In this document: positions 59,069 to 64,000 of the stretch, one piece after another | How positions within the stretch are numbered: position 1 is the first letter of the stretch | How the letters are laid out: each line of letters begins with the position of its first letter | From: CAYWNK01 sp964459495 | GTDB lineage: Bacteria; Planctomycetota; UBA1135; GCA-002686595 | Assembly (NCBI GenBank): GCA_964459495.1 | Contig: CAYWNK010000004.1 | Coordinates: forward strand, 8,916-72,915 | Direction of reading: 5' to 3' | Length of the DNA: 64,000 bases | The notes under the pieces: generated by a model | The model's input: the letters and a program-made list of their open reading frames with translations, nothing else | Databases searched by the model: none | Told to the model about the DNA's origin: nothing | Translations under genes and position numbers: made by a program

Positions 59069-60502
59069 ATGAACCAGCAAGACGCTCCCCGCGGCCTCGA
59101 GCCCAAGATGCGGGTCGAGGGCCAGATCGCGGTGCCTGGATCCAAGTCGGTGGCCCAACGTGCTCTCCTGCTCGCTGCACTCGGGCCGGGCGGCAGCCGC
59201 TTGAGGGGCGTGTTCGAGGGGGCGGATGTCGAGCACATGCTGCAGACGCTCGGGGCCATGGGGCTGGGTCCAGAGCGGTCGGCGGACGGGGACCTGGTCT
59301 GGCCCAAGGAGCGGAAGCCGGATCGAGCAGGCCAGGCTGAGGCTGGGACCGGCGCTGTCATCGGGGTGGGGGAGTCGGGCACGGCCGCCCGCCTTTGGAC
59401 GGCCCTCGCCGGACTGGGCTGCCTGGGGCCGGGCCCCTGGACGGTGGAGTCAGAGGGAAGCCTGTCCCGCCGCCGGAGCCCGGCCCTGCTCGCTTGCCTG
59501 AAGGGCGCCGGCGTCGCGCTTGCACCGCGGGATCCCGGGCGGGGGGACTTCCCCTTGGAGATCCGCCCCCCCGCGGTCGAGCGGCCCGGCAGGGGGCCGG
59601 ACCACCCGCTCGGGCCGCTGGTTCTACGGGCTCCGGGGTCTAGCCAAGAGGTGACGGGCCTGTTGCTCGGCATGGCGCTGGGCCGGCACGCAGGGCCTCT
59701 CTCGGTACATGGTGAGATCCCCAGTCGTCCCTACGTGGATATCACACGGGACGTGCTCCAGCGCTTTGGGGTGCGGCTCGTCGAAGGGGAATCGAGCATG
59801 GGGGCCAGCAGCTTAGGGGAGGCAAGGAACAACGGCGAAGCCCTTCACTTCCACTGCAGCGGAGAGCTGCGAGCCCCCGCGCATCCCCTCGCCGTCGAGC
59901 CCGATGCATCCGCCGCGGCCGTCGCCCTGGCTGCCGGCTGCCTGTCGGGTGGGCGCGTGCTGGTCGCCGGGCTCTCGGCCGAGGCGGCCCAGGGCGATGT
60001 GGCTATCGCTGACCACCTGGCGGCATTTGGTTGTCGCTCCGGCTTCGACGGCCAGGGCATTTGGGCCGAGGGGCAACCGGCGCAGGGTGCTCGACTCGAC
60101 CTGAGCGGCGAGCCGGACCTCGCGCCGGTGCTTGCAGCGGTCGCCGCCGCAGCGGCGCGCCGGGGCGGAGGGGGCAGCGAACTCACGGGCTTGGCTACGC
60201 TGGCTGGCAAAGAGTCCGATCGCGTGCAGGTCCTGGCCGCGGGCTTGCGGGCGACCGGCTTTCAGGTGGAGGCCGGCGCGAGCTTCTTGCGGATCGACTA
60301 CCAGGGACCGGGGACGGACGAGAACATCCGGCCCCAGCCACGCGTACTCGATCCCCACGGCGATCACCGCATGGCCTTTGCTTTCGGCCTGTTGGGGCTG
60401 GTCGTGCCCGGGGTCCGGGTGTCGAATCCGGACTGCGTGACAAAATCCTGGCCACGGTTTTGGACTTCCCTTGGGAACACGGGGGAAAAACCCGCAACCT
60501 GA
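59069..60502 (+). CDS. aroA: 3-phosphoshikimate 1-carboxyvinyltransferase (EPSP synthase)
   Basis: 477 residues; cytoplasmic enzyme that joins phosphoenolpyruvate to shikimate-3-phosphate in aromatic synthesis. N-terminal IAVPGSKSVAQRALLLAALG has the Lys-Ser-Arg substrate residues. GVGESGTAARLWTALAG is the PEP loop, IPSRPYVDITRDVLQRFGV the middle signature, and HGDHRMAFAFGLLG plus CVTKSWPRFWTSL the C-terminal ones. It is about 45 residues longer than usual because of inserted Gly/Arg/Pro-rich loops (around residues 70-90 and 150-175). galE starts five bases downstream. Confidence 0.94.
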   Translation: MNQQDAPRGLEPKMRVEGQIAVPGSKSVAQRALLLAALGPGGSRLRGVFEGADVEHMLQTLGAMGLGPERSADGDLVWPKERKPDRAGQAEAGTGAVIGVGESGTAARLWTALAGLGCLGPGPWTVESEGSLSRRRSPALLACLKGAGVALAPRDPGRGDFPLEIRPPAVERPGRGPDHPLGPLVLRAPGSSQEVTGLLLGMALGRHAGPLSVHGEIPSRPYVDITRDVLQRFGVRLVEGESSMGASSLGEARNNGEALHFHCSGELRAPAHPLAVEPDASAAAVALAAGCLSGGRVLVAGLSAEAAQGDVAIADHLAAFGCRSGFDGQGIWAEGQPAQGARLDLSGEPDLAPVLAAVAAAAARRGGGGSELTGLATLAGKESDRVQVLAAGLRATGFQVEAGASFLRIDYQGPGTDENIRPQPRVLDPHGDHRMAFAFGLLGLVVPGVRVSNPDCVTKSWPRFWTSLGNTGEKPAT

Positions 60503-60507
60503 GAGCC

Positions 60508-61539
60508 ATGACGACCAGCGACGCAGGAGCCGGCCAGCCGACCGGGCCCGTTCTCGTAGCCGGAGGAGCGGGCTACATCGGCAGCCATACCGTCCGCCTA
60601 CTGCAGGCCCGCGGGGTCCCGGTCAGCATTTTCGACAACCTCTCGACCGGGCATCGAGCCTCGATTCCCGCTGGGGTTCAGCTCCACGAGGGAGATCTGG
60701 GGGACCGCTCGGCCATCGCCGCCGCCCTCGTGGCCACAGGCGCCAAGGCCGTGATTCACTTCGCCGCCAAGTGCTACGTGGGGGAGTCGGTCACCGATCC
60801 CGCCACCTACTACCGCGAGAACGTCCACTACACCTGGAACCTGCTCGAGGAGATGCGAGCGGCCGGGGTGCGCGACATCGTGTTCTCGTCGACCTGCGCC
60901 ACCTACGGCTCGCCGGTCAAAGTCCCGATCGACGAAAGCCATCCGCAGTCGCCGATCAACCCCTATGGCCACACCAAGCTGCACATGGAGCACATGCTCG
61001 CCGACTACTCGGTGGCTTACGGCATGCGCTACGCGGCCCTGCGATACTTCAACGCGGCGGGCGCGGCCCCTGGCTTGGGAATCGGTGAGGACCATAGGCC
61101 TGAGACCCACCTGATTCCGCTGGTGCTCCAGGTGGCCCTCGGGCAGCGGGACAAGATCCTGATGTTCGGCGACGACTACGACACGCCCGACGGCACCTGC
61201 GTACGGGATTATGTGCACGTCGACGATCTAGGGGATGCGCACCTGCGGGCGCTGGCCAAGCTTCAGTCCGGCACCGAGCGCTTGCTGTGCAACCTGGGCA
61301 CCGGCTCGGGTTTCTCGGTGGCCGAAGTGGTCGAGGTTGCGCGCGAGGTGACGGGTCATCCGATCCCGGCCGAGGTAGCGCCGAGGCGCCCAGGGGATCC
61401 TGCCCAGCTCATCAGCGGCGGCACCCGCGCGAAAACCCTCCTGGGCTGGGAACCCACGAAGCCGGACCTGCGCCAAATTCTAGAGGACGCCTGGGCCTGG
61501 CATCAGGCCCACCCCAGCGGCTACGGCGAGCAGGGCTGA
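60508..61539 (+). CDS. galE: UDP-glucose 4-epimerase
   Basis: 343 residues from ATG 60508; the frame is open upstream only through aroA. Short-chain dehydrogenase fold: VLVAGGAGYIGSHTVRLLQA for NAD, VIHFAAKCYVGESV, SSTCATYGSPVKVPIDE with the catalytic Ser/Thr, and NPYGHTKLHMEHM with the YxxxK pair. Then ALRYFNAAGAAPGLGIGE and VRDYVHVDDL. It interconverts UDP-glucose and UDP-galactose (or N-acetyl forms) for polysaccharide synthesis. It lies five bases after aroA and 44 bases before the carboxypeptidase gene, as part of one cell-envelope/aromatic run. Confidence 0.95.
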   Translation: MTTSDAGAGQPTGPVLVAGGAGYIGSHTVRLLQARGVPVSIFDNLSTGHRASIPAGVQLHEGDLGDRSAIAAALVATGAKAVIHFAAKCYVGESVTDPATYYRENVHYTWNLLEEMRAAGVRDIVFSSTCATYGSPVKVPIDESHPQSPINPYGHTKLHMEHMLADYSVAYGMRYAALRYFNAAGAAPGLGIGEDHRPETHLIPLVLQVALGQRDKILMFGDDYDTPDGTCVRDYVHVDDLGDAHLRALAKLQSGTERLLCNLGTGSGFSVAEVVEVAREVTGHPIPAEVAPRRPGDPAQLISGGTRAKTLLGWEPTKPDLRQILEDAWAWHQAHPSGYGEQG

Positions 61540-61583
61540 GGCGTTCCATGGGGGGGACTCAAGTGAGGAAGAGCGCGGGAACC

Positions 61584-63341
61584 ATGCGCTGGATTCTGCT
61601 TTGGATGTTGCCGGCACTCCTGGCCTGGAGTGGCTGCGGTGCGGACAGCGACGGGGTCGTGAAGGCTGCGCCCGCCGCAGACCAAGCGAGGGAAAGCGCT
61701 GGCCCGATCCTGCTGGGGACTCCGCCGCCGCGGGACGAGCTACCGGGCCGGGCCGAGCCGGAGACTCAGGACAGCCAGGTGCCCGGACCGGGGACGGCCG
61801 GGGCCGATTCGCCGGTCCAATCCGCGCGATTGGAGGCAGCGGAGCCTAGGGGAGTGGATCGGCCACACTTCGAAGCGCCCGACGAAGTCCCGCCTGCTCG
61901 GGCAGACGCTGCCCCCGAGCTCGAACGCGCCGTGGAGCGGGCGATCGCCAAGGCCATGGGCACAGCGAACAAGCGCTCGAAGGGCAAGGTTCACGGCAAC
62001 AACACCGTCGTGGCGATTCACGTGGTCGACCTGGCCAGCGGGCAAGAGCTCATCAGCCGCCAGGCGGGCGCCTCGCTGCTGCCGGCTTCCAACCTCAAGC
62101 TGATCACCCTGGCAGCCGCGCTGGCCGAGCTCGGGGCAGACCACCGGATCGTGACCCCCTTCGAGGCCCACGGCACGATTGCGGACGGGACGCTGATGGG
62201 GGACCTGGTCGTGCGTGCGGCCGGCGACCCGCTCTATGACGACAGCCCCGGCGGCGGCATCCAGCCGTGGGCCCGCGCCGTTGCAGACCAGCTGCGGTCG
62301 GCGGGAATCGGGCGCGTGGACGGCGACCTGATCCTCGACGAAGGGGGCTTTGCGGCCCCGGGCCCTGGCCCCCAGTGGCCGAGCTCACGGGATCACTGGA
62401 AGGAATACTGCGCCCTGAGCGGCGGATTCAGCGTCAACGCCGGCTGCTTCACCGCGATTGTAGAAGCCACAAGCCCCGGCCAGAAAGCCCGGGTCCGACT
62501 CACGCCGGCTGGCTCTGGCGCAGCCCGCAGTGGCACAGTCAAGACTGTCGCCAAGCGCAAGGCGCTGACGGTGGCCGTCGGGGCAGTGCCCGGCAAGGTC
62601 ACGGTGCGCGGATCGATTCCCGCGGACGTGCCGAGCTACACCGCGCGCTTCGCCTCGCCGGATCCGGTCGCTCTGTTCGGAGCGGCCTTGGTCCACGCCT
62701 TAGGTGTGGAAGGCATCGAAATCCAAGGTCAGGTGGTCCGAGTGCGGGTCCCCGGTGAGGGGCAGCTCGTGGCGCGGATGGAATCCCCGCTCGCCTCATG
62801 CGCGCTACCGATTCTGCGCGATTCGAACAACTCGGTTGCCGACCAGGTATTCCTGCACCTTGCCTACGCCACCGGCCAAGCGCCCGACCGGGCCGGCGGC
62901 CAGGCCGCGGTGAGTGCGGCCTTGTCGCGGCTCGGGGTGAGCGCCGACGGACTCGTGCAGGTGGACGGCTCGGGGCTCTCGAAGGCCAACCGCACAAGTC
63001 CGCGCCAGCTGACTGCGCTGGTGGCGGCGGCGATGGGCCGCGATGGGGCCGGGGCGGAGCTGATCCGCGCGCACCTGCCCGTTGCCGGGGAAACCGGCAG
63101 CCTGTCCAAGCGCATGCGCAGCGGTTCAGCCCGGGGTCGTGTGCGCGCCAAGACAGGATTCGTCAATGGAGCGAGTGGTCTCTCCGGTCTGGTGGAAACC
63201 GAATCTGGACGCCTGTTGGCCTTCTCAATCCTCGTCAACTATCCCCACTATGACGGGTTGAACACCCACGCCTTCAAGCCGATGCAGGACGCGATCTGCC
63301 AAGCCATGGCCAGCAGCGCCCCCGCGGTCACCGACCGATGA
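61584..63341 (+). CDS. D-alanyl-D-alanine carboxypeptidase, S13 (DacB/PBP4) family lipoprotein
   Basis: 585 residues from ATG 61584 (an ATG at 61549 is possible). Lipobox Trp-Ser-Gly-Cys after a hydrophobic stretch. A disordered Pro/Glu/Ala-rich linker (residues 25-110) precedes the penicillin-binding fold. Active-site triad: LLPASNLKLIT (Ser-x-x-Lys), LRDSNNSVADQ (Ser-x-Asn) and RAKTGFVNGAS (Lys-Thr-Gly). It trims or cleaves peptidoglycan peptides, which supports the presence of peptidoglycan in this organism. It ends with an ATGA overlap to the next gene, so the two are coupled. Confidence 0.93.
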   Translation: MRWILLWMLPALLAWSGCGADSDGVVKAAPAADQARESAGPILLGTPPPRDELPGRAEPETQDSQVPGPGTAGADSPVQSARLEAAEPRGVDRPHFEAPDEVPPARADAAPELERAVERAIAKAMGTANKRSKGKVHGNNTVVAIHVVDLASGQELISRQAGASLLPASNLKLITLAAALAELGADHRIVTPFEAHGTIADGTLMGDLVVRAAGDPLYDDSPGGGIQPWARAVADQLRSAGIGRVDGDLILDEGGFAAPGPGPQWPSSRDHWKEYCALSGGFSVNAGCFTAIVEATSPGQKARVRLTPAGSGAARSGTVKTVAKRKALTVAVGAVPGKVTVRGSIPADVPSYTARFASPDPVALFGAALVHALGVEGIEIQGQVVRVRVPGEGQLVARMESPLASCALPILRDSNNSVADQVFLHLAYATGQAPDRAGGQAAVSAALSRLGVSADGLVQVDGSGLSKANRTSPRQLTALVAAAMGRDGAGAELIRAHLPVAGETGSLSKRMRSGSARGRVRAKTGFVNGASGLSGLVETESGRLLAFSILVNYPHYDGLNTHAFKPMQDAICQAMASSAPAVTDR

Positions 63342-64000
63342 ACGACCTCGAACGCCGAATGGCCCTGGCGGTGGCCGCCGGTGCCGCACGCCGCGCAGGC
63401 ACCCTGTTGATGGACGCGTTCGAGCGCATCGACCGCGAGGATCTCACGCGCAAGTCGTCGAGCCGGGATCTGGTCACCGAGGCGGACCTCGCGTCCGAAC
63501 GCCTGTTGGTGGCGGAGCTGCGGGCCGCCTTTCCCGATCACGCCATCGAGGCGGAAGAGGAGACGAGCGATGCGCCGTCCGATGCCCCGCGTTGGTTCCT
63601 CGACCCCCTGGACGGGACGGTCAACTTCGTGCACCGGGTTCCGTTCTTCTGCGTATCGATGGGGCTGTACCTGGCAGGCGAGCCCCAGGTCGCGGTGGTG
63701 CATGCGCCCATGCTGGGGGAGACCTTCCTCGCGATCGCGGGCGGCGGCGCGTGGAGCGAGCACGCCCGCGGGGGGGGGCCCTTGCGCACCAGCCAGGCGA
63801 GCCAGCTCTCCGAGGCCGTGCTCGCAACGGGCTTTCCCTATCGCCGGGAGCAGCTGAAGAACTCGAACCTCGGCAACTTCGACAGCCTGTTCTACGACCT
63901 GCGCGGCATTCGCCGCTTCGGCTCCGCGGCCCTGGACCTGGCCTACGTGGCCGCCGGCCGACTCGACGGCTACTGGGAACTGCACCTGGCACCCCACGAC
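63338..64000 (+). CDS. inositol-monophosphatase-family phosphatase (C-terminus cut by window)
   Basis: 221 codons from ATG 63338, still open at the window edge. The motifs are EAEEETSDAP and FLDPLDGTVNFVHRVPFF (metal and phosphate site), then GSAALDLAYVAAGRLDGYWE near the cut end. Family members hydrolyse inositol-1-phosphate, PAP or fructose-1,6-bisphosphate; which one cannot be told. It overlaps the S13 carboxypeptidase stop by four bases and is the last gene of the run starting at aroA. Confidence 0.92.
   Translation, partial: MNDLERRMALAVAAGAARRAGTLLMDAFERIDREDLTRKSSSRDLVTEADLASERLLVAELRAAFPDHAIEAEEETSDAPSDAPRWFLDPLDGTVNFVHRVPFFCVSMGLYLAGEPQVAVVHAPMLGETFLAIAGGGAWSEHARGGGPLRTSQASQLSEAVLATGFPYRREQLKNSNLGNFDSLFYDLRGIRRFGSAALDLAYVAAGRLDGYWELHLAPHD

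Noticed and set aside
58045..59673. Extended purC start far upstream
   Set aside because: The extra residues overlap the divergent aroA gene and lack PurC homology; ATG 58959 gives a normal N-terminus.

Overview
This window looks like chromosomal DNA of a high-GC member of the Planctomycetota. The support is inferential but consistent: a PVC-type protein fusing an NHL-like propeller, HEAT repeats and a CxxCH haem domain; FG-GAP and MORN-repeat lipoproteins; several alkaline-phosphatase/sulfatase superfamily enzymes; and secreted proteins sharing an uncharacterised C-terminal domain ending in Phe-Cys-x. No rRNA, tRNA, CRISPR array, phage or complete insertion sequence was found. Both edges cut genes: a PhnD-type lipoprotein on the left and an inositol-monophosphatase-family enzyme on the right.

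Layout. 1-5.9 kb: truncated binding lipoprotein, then a molybdenum hydroxylase operon (2Fe-2S, Mo and FAD subunits, PaoABC-like, Tat-exported) ending in a small Cys-rich protein, then a DUF1326 protein. 6-16.6 kb: Lon protease, EAL/HDOD protein, HupE-like membrane protein, DJ-1/PfpI lipoprotein, metallophosphoesterase coupled to a GH20 hexosaminidase, and a GT39-like glycosyltransferase with TPRs. 16.6-25.6 kb: FG-GAP lipoprotein, CPA-type antiporter, YceI protein, membrane protein, a 167-bp palindromic repeat, and a divergent SPFH/zinc-ribbon pair resembling Bacillus YdjI/YdjG. 25.6-34.6 kb: M28 peptidase, then a TetR regulator with two operator palindromes and a translationally coupled outer-membrane factor / MFP / RND efflux operon, then an EamA transporter.

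34.7-44.2 kb holds the most unusual content. A MamK-family actin follows a small coiled-coil protein whose last 40 residues reappear, about 64% identical, at the end of a degenerate GGDEF protein 8 kb downstream. An amidohydrolase, a DUF3810 protein, the second copy of the 167-bp repeat, a cupin and the PVC haem protein lie between them. 44.2-56.5 kb is mostly secreted: a PQQ-type sugar dehydrogenase, MORN lipoproteins, two sulfatase-like enzymes with Thr where formylglycine would form, an AsmA-like protein, a pentahaem cytochrome, a lamin-tail protein and serine hydroxymethyltransferase (glyA). 56.5-64 kb is housekeeping: a 58-residue conserved-looking protein, mtnA and purC on the minus strand; aroA, galE, a penicillin-binding carboxypeptidase and an IMPase-family gene on the plus strand.

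Regulation. At least ten genes have a TAnnnT box only 6-11 bases before the start codon, which suggests leaderless or very short-leader transcripts. Strong hairpins follow the MamK-like gene (UUCG loop), the GGDEF-like gene, glyA and the membrane protein at 22.9 kb.
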